From Quillaja saponaria (Eukaryota; Streptophyta; Magnoliopsida; Fabales; Quillajaceae), in contig CM055608.1 in the NCBI GenBank assembly GCA_029379385.1, positions 29,944,350-30,008,349 of the forward strand: 64,000 nucleotides of DNA, written 5' to 3'. Position 1 is the stretch's first letter. The number at the start of each line of letters is the position of its first letter. Below the pieces are notes generated by a model. It made no database searches. It was given only the letters and a program-made list of their open reading frames with translations, and was not told where the DNA came from. The position numbers and the translations under genes are program-made. Positions 36,916 through 47,748 of the stretch are shown piece by piece.

Positions 36916-37129
36916 CTACTAACTCCTCTCTGAAAAGCCAAACCAGATCCCAGATCTACTTTTGATAGGTTACAAAACAAAGAGAATAGGCCCAGAATAT
37001 TAAGCTGGTTGCAAAGTGGCAATAGTTAATTGAGCAATATACAATTTCTTTTGCTAAAAGAGCAATATACAATTGTAAGCATTTAATCACAGAATATGTT
37101 AAATCTAACTATCTCCCTACCACCAGACG

Positions 37130-37190
37130 TGTAGTTCAAGTGGTACCGAGCTCTACCCGGATGTCTTCTTATCCAGATTCAAATATGCCC
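37130..37190 (+). repeat. Possible tRNA-derived SINE head (fossil)
   Basis: TAGTTCAAGTGG (37133-37144) fits the Pol III A-box, and CAGATTCAAAT about 40 bases downstream is a weak B-box. No tail, target-site duplication or cloverleaf is seen, so this is only a candidate. Confidence 0.3.
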
Positions 37191-37336
37191 TTTAGATATT
37201 GGGCTATTATACTCAACATTCCTCTCTTATCTGTAGGCAATAAAACAAAAACATCTCCCCAACATTATCGTTTTTCTAAAACCGGATGGGGGAAAATAAA
37301 AAGAGGAAAAATAAAAATCCCAGAAAGGGAAACACT

Positions 37337-37756
37337 TTAAGATGCCAAGCAAGCTTCCCAAAATCGCCTGTTCTTTTCCATCTCATTCACCTCTTCTGGA
37401 ATCGAATCAACCGAAACACTTGTTTCATGGTGTTCTGGATGAACATCATCTCGATCAGCATACCATGTTTGATCATGAGAAACATCATCTTTCTCCTCAT
37501 TTTTCTCACCATCACATTCATCATCAACATCACCAGAATCACAACCATTATTGAAATCACATATATCATAGCTGCAGGATTCAGCATCGTCATCATGAAC
37601 ATAATCTGCCCATTTGACAAACTCACAGCCAAATTCATTCATGGTAGGATCACAATTAACCTCTGAATCTCCAGTGGTTTCAAAGAGCATGAATGAACCC
37701 ATCTCACAGTATATCTGATTTAGATTTTGTGAGAACTCTTCAAGTACTGTTTGCAT
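37337..37756 (-). CDS. Acidic hypothetical protein (3' exon)
   Basis: Open from ATG 37756 to the stop at 37337 (139 residues). It may start further upstream through an exon joined at the acceptor near 37772 (the open frame extends to 37855). The sequence is strongly acidic with 'CEMGSFMLFETTGDSE', 'YVHDDDAESCSYD', 'CDSGDVDDECDGEKNEEKDD' and the end 'EMEKNRRFWEACLAS'. No catalytic motif, signal peptide or membrane segment is visible. I do not recognise a named family. The composition and conserved-looking C-terminus suggest a real gene, not a shadow. It may be the last exon of a longer gene whose 5' part is not resolved. Confidence 0.45.
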   Translation of the reverse strand: MQTVLEEFSQNLNQIYCEMGSFMLFETTGDSEVNCDPTMNEFGCEFVKWADYVHDDDAESCSYDICDFNNGCDSGDVDDECDGEKNEEKDDVSHDQTWYADRDDVHPEHHETSVSVDSIPEEVNEMEKNRRFWEACLAS

Positions 37757-37856
37757 AGCATTAAGCCTCCAACTAGTTACATTATAAAACATCAAAAGCA
37801 AAAAAAAAATGCGCTGCCTTGTTTGACACTTTATAATTAAACAATATGTTGGCAAT

Positions 37857-38031
37857 CAGTTGTGATCATTATTAAAGAAGTTTTGTCTTCTAGAAGGAGT
37901 ACAACAAGTGCATGCCAGTCTTCTAGAAGGAATGGCAGAACATCGTTTAACATGGATGGATTATCTTGATCCTCTAGAAGACTCAACCCATTTGCTGCCA
38001 TCTGTCCTGCCCCACATGATCATGGATGTGG
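37857..38031 (+). other. Short coding-like stretch, unidentified
   Basis: The plus strand reads 'LLEGVQQVHASLLEGMAEHR' followed by 'LTWMDYLDPLEDSTHLLPS', a protein-like composition without matching start or downstream exon. LLEG(V/M) occurs twice because CTTCTAGAAGGA is repeated. Could be an orphan exon or a gene relic. Confidence 0.25.
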
Positions 38032-38035
38032 TAAA

Positions 38036-39351
38036 ATTTTGGATTTTACCATTATTTTTTTATTATTTAATAATTAAATATGTCAGACTAATTTATATGT
38101 ATAGACTAATTACTTTTTTGATATAGTCAAAAAATAATCACATTATAAAATTTAAGAAAATTTTACTTTTCAAAAAAATAAAATTAAATCAAGTAACTTA
38201 ACAATTAAACACATATTTTTGGTTATTATGCCAACTCCTTGAAATATGCACTAGTTTTGATTTTTAACAAATACCTTGGAAGTATATTATCTTACACCAA
38301 TGATTTTGGGAATTCCGTGTTGATATTCAAATATTTACCCAAGTTGAATACTTTTTGTAAGCACTGCAAATAATTCAACGAAGCCGACCTCATTTTAATT
38401 AGTTCAATGAGTCACAACGATTCACCAACCAATTCAAATGTCACTAAAATCGGCTATTTAGTATATGCCAAATTGCCAATCCATCGAAAAGAAATAAAAA
38501 AATAACCACCCGTGTAAAACATGAAATATGATCCGTATATAACCAACTAAACTTATAAATGTCAAAGTTTGGTCTCAATGCTAAACAATAATAACTTAGT
38601 GACATCTCATCAAAATTATAGAATTTTTTAAAATTTAAATATTGATTAATGATTTATAAGATAATTTAATCTCTTTCAACTTCTTCTCTAAGACCAATTA
38701 AACCCTGTTTGTCTCAAAAAAAAAAAAAAAAAAATTTGGTCAGAATAGCTAATAGTTGGGATATGTTATTATCCAACTTATCCAAAGTCGTAAGAAATAT
38801 TCCTCTCTATTCAAGACAAATTCTGATCCATAAAGTCTACCTGAATGAGTTAGACCACATTTATTTATTGCACAGAAAATATTTGAGTTGAAAAAGAAAA
38901 AAAGTAGAATATACATGTTAAAATTTCAGATGATTTTTGCAAGCTTGATATTTGAGGTAGGCAGCAGCGCACATTGCTATAATTAGCCACTGCTGTCTGT
39001 ATCCAGCCAAATATAACGTAAGCAAAATGAATACGTAAACAACGTTTTGTTGGCTCTGCATCCTAATCACCAGCGACACTAGTGTAACCTCTTGATCCCA
39101 GTGCTCATAAATGAAACTATTCTCCATAATTAGTTATGAAACTACTGGAACAAAAGAATTGTAACTCTTTCATCCAAGATGTTACATCAAATTATAATAC
39201 AACGAATACATTGGGAGGGAAAAATCAATAAATTAATGATTAATGTCTAAAAGAATTCTTCATGATACACAAATTACAAATTGTATTAACATCGGATGAG
39301 CCATGAATTACAAAGTGGATATTCTATACTGTTCCAATAATCATCCTGAAA
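38036..39351. other. AT-rich spacer and BRN1 3' UTR
   Basis: A poly-A tract lies near 38717-38734. A 69-codon minus-strand open frame (38918-39127) has one hydrophobic segment but no recognisable family, so I do not call it a gene. Confidence 0.5.
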
Positions 39352-42300
39352 TCAGTAAGGTTTATTGTTCTGTTTGTCTCTCTTAAGCTGAACTTTTAGC
39401 TTCTTGCCTCCTAGTTGGTATCCATTCATCATACTAATGGCAGATTGAGCAGCTTCTGGTGAGTCATAACTGACAAATCCTGCAAATGTGGTGTGGGCTG
39501 ATCAGAGGCAAAAACTCTATACTACTCATGCTAGATTCATTAATCCATCCAGTTTGGCTTACCAAAACATTTGCTAACACCAGTTGTTTTGTCGACGAAA
39601 ACTTTAGCACTCAAGACCCTACCAAATTGTTGAAAAGTATTAGCAAGCTCTTCATCTCCAAATTCTTGAGGTATGTGACAAATAAATAGATTAGCGCCAG
39701 GTGGACCTAAGTCAGAGAAGATTTCATAATTACCAAAATACCATCAAGAAGAAGTAAAATAAATAAGAAGGATTTGATAATAACCTTCAACCTGGCCCCC
39801 TGGACTCCTACTGGTGCCTGGAGATGTTGTAGAGTGGTTGTTCACACCTGCAGGTGGCACTGAACCAGATGAACCACTCAATGGCCTAGGACTTACCATT
39901 CCTCCATGATATGCCATTGGATGGTGCAGACCTGGATAAGAGCCAATATAACTTGTGGGAGGCACATGATAATTTCTAGAGTTCATACTGGGGACAAGGT
40001 CAGGCCGAAGCGCATTTCCTTGGTTAATGGGAGGTATCATATTATGGAAACCAGGTTGATTTTGCATTGGTGGCAAGCGGTATGACATAAGTCCATAAGG
40101 TCCAGGAGCCTACAAAAGGAAGAGGACGATCATCACAAAAATAAATCTCCATGAAAGATCAAAACATGAGTAAAAATGTTTCAGATAAAAAGAGAGGATA
40201 AATGCAGTGATAAAAATATTGACGAGTCCATCAAGTAAGAAAATAACATATTAGCTCATAAAACGTAAATGATGAAGAACCAACCTGATAACCATATCCA
40301 TTGTAAGGAGGAACATAACCCATTGGCAGAGCTGCAAATAATGATGGATGCTGTGAATCAGTATTCGGCACATTAGAAGCCTGAGACAGTGCTTTCTGAG
40401 CCCTTCGAGCTTGCCTTTCTTTTTCAGTATCTGCCCATTTGACAACCAAAGGAACAGTAGAACCCTAGCAGAGCAAAGCACAATCAGATTGCTGATCTTT
40501 TGATGGATGAACTCATCAACATCAATGCCATGTCCTTTTCATGTATAAATATGCACGTATTTAGAATGTCAACCACAATACATAAATAAGGTTGACCTGA
40601 AATCATGCAGTTTGACCTGCCACTTCAGTTAACAAATTGGTTACTAGGAAAGAGAGTTGGATCATAAAATTAGGGACCTAAACAATTGATGTGCATGATG
40701 GGGATGTATGTATGTCATTTGGATGTCAGAAAATTTATGTTTTCTATATTTTATATAGTTAAACCTTAAACTCAAGTTTTGAGGTTACGTTTGACAAGAT
40801 CTGATCTTATAAGAATCAAGCTAAGTCAAGCTAGGCCCATACAAGCCTTAATTTCCATGCTCCATTCAATGCACATACTTCAATGAGCCAAGCCTTGGCC
40901 TTGCAATATCCTACATGATCCAATTTATGGTACAAGAGCCAGATAAACCTTACTAGTCAGAGGAAGCTTAATTAATTAACAAAACATAGTAAGTGTTGGT
41001 ACTTCTATAAGAAGGCTACCTAAGCCACTATACCAAATGTTCACCTTTCCAACCAACAGATTTTGTGGTTAATTGCTGCTTGAAGATAAAGGATGCTACA
41101 ATAACAGTCACGTTTACAACTAAAATCGTAATTATGCACAGTTTCAAAGAACGTAATCTTTAGTTCTACTTCTACCTAATACAAGTAATCATAAGCATGC
41201 AATGATATACATCAAAGCATATAAGGGGTAAAGTTTAGAGCCACCTATTTGCACATGAAGTATCCGCAACTATGATCTTTAATGCCACTAAATTCACAAA
41301 TAATTTGAACATGTTATAACAGTTACAACTGCAATCGACATCAATATTACAACTTTCCTCACGTGACCAATCCACATAATATGGATTACTAAAACATAGT
41401 TGCCAACAAACAATTATGCAACCTGCTCCAAGAGACAAATATAAAACCTACAAAATCAGGGTAATCATTAGCCAATTGTAATACTTCGCACACCTCCATT
41501 CTATGCTTTCCATTGATTGCCTCTAGGGCAGCCAGAGCTTGTTCCTTAGTCTCGTATTTCAAAAACGCGCACCCTGCCATTGTAGAAAACTGAAAATTTA
41601 TTACTTTTTTGCAAGACAGAAAACCAATTAGAATACAGGATTACTTAAAATACAAGAGCAGTAACTTTTTTTTATTTTTTTGATACAACACAAAAGCAGT
41701 ACCTTTACTTGTTTGCTGAGAACCTCTTAAAATTTGTAAGTCCTTTATGTTTCCATAGTCAGAGAAGAGAGCAGAGACATCAGTTTCGGAAACATTCTTT
41801 GGAAGCATCCCAATGAAGAGCTTGTGTTCTGGAGCCAAAGACAATATTAAATTACCTACAATGGAACATGTCCTAAAGAAGTAGGAATAATATTCAATAA
41901 CGAACAGAATGCAAAAAGAGGGAGAACTGGACAGAAGCAGTTCATAAACTCTTATCTCAAGTACAGAACATGAATTAGAATAATGAAAACATTGCATATT
42001 ACACCTAGCCTTTCCAACTCGCCATCCGCATACTTCACTTGCAATGGACTAGATGCCTGAATTGAACAAAAAGAACAGGACCTCTTCCAATCAGAGTGAG
42101 AATAACATGACATCACACAATAATGAAAACAAAAACTATCTCAAGTAATTAAGAACTCAAAACACTAGACTTTCAAGTTTACAGTTCAGTTTATTTATGC
42201 ATCTTTCAGTCAAACAGAGACCAACTCAGAAACTTGCTGGGCTAACCACTTGAAGTCTAGCAAGGGCTATATGTCTATATGGGGCCATCCCAATCTGTCT

Positions 42301-44207
42301 ACAACCCAGGTAAGAAAATTTCCAAAATTGCATAAGAACATATCTTCTATAACAAGATTTAGTTATCCAAATAAAATATAAATTCCGGAATCCTAACAAG
42401 TCAAAAGCTCATGTAAAATTGGTGCTTAGCGGCTGCATCTGTCATCACTAACGACAATTCAGATTACATAATCATATCTGTAGAATCTAACGGGTCTATG
42501 TTATGAAAAACCACTGGTTATAAACATTCAGGAAGGTTGCTTTTCTGCATGGCAAATAGTCAATGCAGTAGCTAACTTAATCCGATCATGTCCCAAGAAG
42601 TAAAAAAATAAAATATGAATTCACGAATCCTAACAAGTCAAAAGCTCATGCAAATAGGAGCTTAGCGGCTGCGTCTGTCATCACTAACAACAATTTAGAT
42701 GACATAATCATGGCATCTGCGCAATCTAATGGGCCTACTTTATGAACAATCATTGGTTATTAACATTCACAAAGCTTACTTTTCGTGCCAAATAGTCAAT
42801 GCAGCGGCTAACTTAACCACGTCCAAAGAATGTCAGCCTTATAATTATCAAAATTTTATTAGCCTGAAACAGCAACAAATACAAACTTACAAACTACTAT
42901 CAAGGGAAAATGCTGATGGAGTTTATAAGTTTTCAAATCCAAATGTAACAAGGATAAAATAGTAAAGTCATTATGCTTATAAATACTCCCCTTTTCTATG
43001 TTTCTAAATAGACCACAACCATCTTGAGACTTGACAGCTATTTTCCTCTCACTTAACTCTTTCCAATACTAGTACATTCTTTTTCTCTCACTTTTCTTTC
43101 TTCTGGAACAGTTATTGCATTAAAACTAGTGTTCCCTCCATTTTAAAAGATTGGAGGGGCAATCTCCTTGTGATTGTTCTATTATATCTAAATTCTCATA
43201 GTAGTAATTTATTTTCAGTCTTCGGTTTCCTGATAGCTATAAGTTTCATATCTACATCTGTATGGATGTATTTATTATAAGATCCAACAATTAAGTAAAC
43301 TGATCACAATTTTGTTTTTTCTTCATCGCAACCATAAAATCCACAAAAAAAATCTTTAAAGAAATTAATTAAACTGGTTTTGGAAATTCATATCTACCCT
43401 TATTGGTTGCCAAAGTCGAATGAGATATAATGTCGGATATAAATATAGTGGACTGTATCACAAGAGTAGAGAAATAACCCGTGGGGCATATACATTTTTT
43501 CCTTTTGTCTTTATGGCTTTCTCTTTGATAAGTACTCAGGTCAGAATACTTAAGTTTTACTGGGAATTCAGTTTCGAGATGTGATGGGCAAGTGTCACCA
43601 AAGGCTTAGCTAAAATTAGACAGCTGTATTTCTTCCCAGATTTAGATACTTATAACCATCATTAAATCACTGGGCCGTGATTTATTATTTCATCACAACG
43701 GTTCAATTTTCAAATAAGCTACACTAACAAGAAAGGTACAAAATCAAAACCTCTACACATATAGCAAGATCTCACTAACCCCAGGTAGCGTTTTCTTATT
43801 ATGACATGCATTGACCGCCTTATCTGCTTCCTGCCTCGACGGACATATTACAAAGCAACACCCTGCAACCAAGCACTCCCAAAACCCCCCAGAAAATTAG
43901 GGTTTGAATGAAGCCAAGCAAAATCAAACTTCTTAAATCTCTAATCCAATCTTCCAAAACACGTAAAACTCACACATTTGAAAATCAAAAGAGGAGAATG
44001 CAAGATTTGTAGTATGAAATCAAGCAAAAAAAAAAAACCTCGAGAAGCACGAGTAGTTTTATCCTTGATGATGTTGACCTCGTCTACCAAAGCAAACTCT
44101 TTGAACATTGTAAGAAGCTGAGCTTCTGTCATATGCTTCGGCACTTGACCTACAAACAGTTTCACGCTCTCTTCGTTGGAATCTCTCTCTTTCTTCTCTT
44201 CCGCCAT
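39352..44207 (-). CDS. BRN1: BRN1-type (BRUNO-like/CELF) RNA-binding protein
   Basis: Nine exons, all junctions GT-AG and in phase: 44207-44039, 43862-43780, 42056-42005, 41828-41703, 41573-41494, 40464-40285, 40109-39785, 39706-39563, 39479-39352; 428 residues. RRM1 (~15-95) has '[11 protein letters not shown]' and '[11 protein letters not shown]'; RRM2 (~103-185) has '[14 protein letters not shown]' and '[14 protein letters not shown]'; a long Pro/Gly/Tyr-rich linker follows ('[10 protein letters not shown]'); RRM3 (~340-420) has '[18 protein letters not shown]' and '[14 protein letters not shown]', ending in '[16 protein letters not shown]'. The 2+1 RRM layout is that of CELF/Bruno proteins. 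Arabidopsis BRN1/BRN2 bind SOC1 3' UTR and repress flowering; BRN1 is also linked to defence. Start at MAEEKKER (44207) chosen over an in-frame ATG at 44237, matching the family N-terminus. Intact. Confidence 0.95.
42370..42830. repeat. ~237-bp tandem duplication in BRN1 intron 2
   Basis: Copy 1 (about 42370-42600) and copy 2 (about 42607-42830) share long blocks such as CCTAACAAGTCAAAAGCTCA, CTGTCATCACTAAC and CAAATAGTCAATGCAG at a constant offset near 237. The copies differ at many sites, so the event is old. Confidence 0.85.
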
Positions 44208-45761
44208 CAATGTCAAAACTCTCCCTCTGTCTCTCACTCAGTCAGTCAGTTTCTCTCTTTCCCTTACAAGCTCTCTCTAAATTTTCTCTCTCTCTCTGCT
44301 TGGGTGGAGTCGCCGCAGGGAAATTGGGGTTTTGCTGGATGGCAAAGTTGGATCTTCGATAATTCTATTATAATTAAAAAATACAATTTGGGGTCGTAAG
44401 TGGAGTTATTTACGGAACTGCCATGGAAGCTGGTTAAGAAAATCATTATGAACGAAGACACTAGTACAGTTCAGAGTCCCCAAAAAGATATGAACTTCCA
44501 GTTGTGTATGACTGAAATTATAGTAAAACCCCTTACAAGGGTACAAATATTCGTATCGATAGTTAGGGTAATAAAGTAAATACAACAAAAGGGTACGATG
44601 GTAGTTTAGCTTGAAAAACGAGGTATATAGATACGTACGCCAGACTGTCCCGCCAAGACAGTGCACGAGCACGAGGATTAATGCTCTCTTTCTTGTCTCC
44701 TGCTTATATTCAGGAGCAGTTCTTTGCTTCTACTAGTACATATCCATAGACGGTTCACAAATATACTACCTCACTAAATTATCCAATTTGTACAATTTTA
44801 TTTTTTCTTATTATCAAATGGGTCTGACTCAGATTGCACACAATGTAGCAAATCTACGTTTATTTTATTCTCACGAATTTTTTCAATGAGATTTGAATTA
44901 CTAAATCAATGAAAATATCACATAATTTAGGTTAATAATCTAAAATATAAAATCTTCCAATATCTACTGAGTTGGATGATCTAATTGGTCAAAATTTTAG
45001 CAAAAACAAAAGAAATTCTTTATAATATTACTGTTATTGATTCCATGATTAACATTTTTTATAATATTTTTTTGGTTACTCAAGCTAATATTAGAGAATT
45101 AATTGTTTTTCTCAAGACAATCAAATGAGTATACTTTCTTCATCATTATGCCAACTTTTGAATATTTATTCTTTATTTTTGTTAATACATATCCTCTTAT
45201 TATAATATTGTCATATAATAACAAGTTTGAGTTTTGAGTGTGATTGTTAAGTATTATTTGTAAATTAATTCTCTCAATTTAAAAAGTGATATGTTCTATC
45301 TCAAAACTAACATGTTGACTTTCTATGTTCTATCTCAAAATCAGACTGAGTTACAATTTTATGTTGTTCAAGCTTATGTGTGTGTGTGTTTTTTATTACA
45401 ACAAAAATAAGAATGAAATTGTTAAGAGGACAAACTTGTGGATCTTTTTTCTATGTAAAAGATCATTTATTCAATAAAATTTATAGATTAGCAAGTAAAT
45501 TGTATCCTTAAAATGCCAATTATAAGAGATGTTATTTTATATAAAAAAAGGCAAAAACAAACAAACAGGGAAGTGAGAACATGAGAGCACAAAAAGAGAC
45601 AATCCCCAAGTTTCCCGTTTTGTTAGAATGAAGAACAATGATATTTTTACACAAACAACATAAATAACACCAAAACCCAAAAGGTATCATTTCCATTCCT
45701 ATTCAAGCAAAATATTATTTATTTAATTTTTTGGTATCTAAAAAAAATTATAAACAAAATT

Positions 45762-46280
45762 AACAACGGCCTTACTTGTTAAATTTTTTATAATATTTAT
45801 TAAAATAATTAAATATAATTTTAATATTATTAATGTTTAAATTATTATTTTTATTATAACTTAACAAATATTTTTAAGATATTCATTATGTATATTCATA
45901 AAATAATTAAAAAGAGATAAATTATTTTTCTAAACTCTCAAATCATGATAACGAAATCAAAAATAGTCACTAAAAATATCATAAAATAACTTGAACTAAA
46001 TTCAACTTATGAGCATATTGAAAGTAACAACTGCCCTTGTTAAAAAATTTATAATATTTATTATAGTAATTGAATATAATTTTAATATTATTAATATTTA
46101 AATTATCATTTTTAAAATTTTAATTTTTAAATATTATATTTATTATAACTTAACAAATATTTTAAGATATTTATTATATATATTCATAAAATAATTAAAA
46201 AGATATATATATTTTTTTTTCTAATCTCACTGAGATAAAAAATAGTCACTAAAAATACTATAAACTAACCCGAACCAAAT
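45762..46280. repeat. ~260-bp AT-rich tandem duplication
   Basis: Copy 1 (45762 to about 46025) and copy 2 (46026 to about 46280) both begin AACAAC, both contain TATAATTTTAATATTATTAA, TTATTATAACTTAACAAATA, TATTCATAAAATAATTAAAA and AAAATAGTCACTAAAAATA in the same order. Small indels separate them. Confidence 0.85.
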
Positions 46281-46563
46281 AAAAAATAAAAAAAGCACTT
46301 GTTACCCAATCTGAACTATATAAATATTGTAATATATATTATAAAATGCCTCAGATTTATCAACTATCATTATTTGGCAGCCACTATATAGAAAGCTAAC
46401 TGTTTAGTGGGACCCTTATCTGCATGCCACGTACTTAGAAATATCTCAAGAGTCAAACTGCTTAAAGTGGGCTGACAGTGACATTATTTTGCTGTGATGA
46501 GACGGAATTGGGTTGGGCCACTTTATTGACTACAGAAGCATTGGCCAGAAATAGAATCTTTTT

Positions 46564-46576
46564 GGGGGGGGGGGGG
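46564..46576. repeat. G13 homopolymer
   Basis: Thirteen consecutive G residues, unusual in this AT-rich stretch. The exact count is likely unreliable for any sequencing chemistry. Confidence 0.8.
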
Positions 46577-46598
46577 CGCCTATCAAGCAGTTGTTTAA

Positions 46599-46724
46599 GA
46601 TCAAGGTCAAATACCAAAGTTCCCACAATTTTGCCCACATCAAGTCGATGACTATAAACAGTCTCAGACCAAGGTCAATACCTAGGTTCACACAATTTTG
46701 CTCACATCAAGTAGATGACTATAA
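46599..46724. repeat. ~59-bp direct duplication
   Basis: Units 46599-46657 and 46667-46724 share CACAATTTTGC, CACATCAAGT and GATGACTATAA at an offset of about 68. Confidence 0.85.
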
Positions 46725-46903
46725 CCAAATCATCAACTCTGTAAAATCTTTTAGTTTCCTTCTAAGATTTCAGATTAAATGTCACATTCATTAGAAATAG
46801 ATAATTTAAGAGAAAGAAAAGAACCACCTCTTGTAGCTTGTAAACTCATTGGGACTCCTATAGAAAGAAAGAATAAAAAACTTTTCCCTGACAATGGATA
46901 AGA

Positions 46904-46979
46904 TACCCGTGTCATGGCTATAGTTGGAGCTAACTCAATTCAGGTACCCGTGTCATGGCTATAGTTGGAACTAACTCAA
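46904..46979. repeat. 35-bp direct duplication
   Basis: Units 46904-46938 and 46945-46979 (start TACCCGTGTCATGGCTATAG) differ at one base and are separated by TTCAGG. Confidence 0.92.
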
Positions 46980-47748
46980 GAAACCTATTAAAAGTTTAAT
47001 AAATAGAGTCAAATGAGTTGTTGAGACATTGCATTACTAGTACCTACACTTATCCTCATTGCAGAGAAAATAGGCTGGAGAACGAGTCAGTCTCCGTCAC
47101 ATATGTGTAACCTATGGTCTGGCAGAAAAGGAGAGACAAAGAAAAGCAAAGCCAACAAGCCTGGATTTCAAGGTTGTTCCTTTACAGTGTTGCTGAGCTA
47201 GGTCAAACTCCTAAATTGTATGACATATAGCCTTCAAAAATAATTCAGCAACCATAGATGAAAGAAGAGGACCCATGTTCAAAACAATTCATAACCAATC
47301 CTTTTTATTAATAAAAACACTGCATTGATACAATGTTTCTTTTATCAATACAATGATGATTAATGACAACAACATTCGAATATCCAAGGACACCAGTTAC
47401 TGGAAATTCCTCTCAATTATAATAGGCACACCCCATCCACAAAAGGGCAATGAAAGTGAAAAGAATCCGAATCCACTTAATTGAATAAATGGATTACAGA
47501 TGAGGCCCAGAATTTGGCCCAAAGAATTATAACAAGGTCAAGAGTGACTATTCCCAGCACAACCCAAAAAATATTCATGTTCTAGAGGGAATGCAACTCA
47601 AATCACCTACAAAATTAAAGAGACGATGAACTAAACTCAAACGAATTCCCTCAACTTGAACTTGCTTGTAAGAAGTAGCTGTCAGGTATTTCAACAAGAG
47701 TCACAGAAGCTAGGCAGTGTGGGCAGTAGCTAAATGGCAAAACCATGA

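Larger units (their letters stand above)
36083..37336. other. RopGAP 3' region and spacer
   Basis: Contains the RopGAP 3' UTR, a perfect 34-base tandem duplication (36848-36915) and a tRNA-like A-box near 37133-37144. No gene seen. Confidence 0.55.
44208..47748. other. Intergenic region with several local duplications
   Basis: The first ~100 bases are the CT-rich BRN1 leader. The rest is AT-rich and contains three separate direct duplications (annotated individually) and a 13-base G tract. No gene is supported; the mitochondrial-carrier 3' UTR occupies the right end. Confidence 0.6.

Noticed and set aside
37286..37666. 126-codon plus-strand Ile/Phe-rich frame, and two further overlapping frames (His-rich 37342-37554, Met-rich 37387-37638)
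   Set aside because: Shadows of the acidic GAT/GAA-rich exon on the minus strand.
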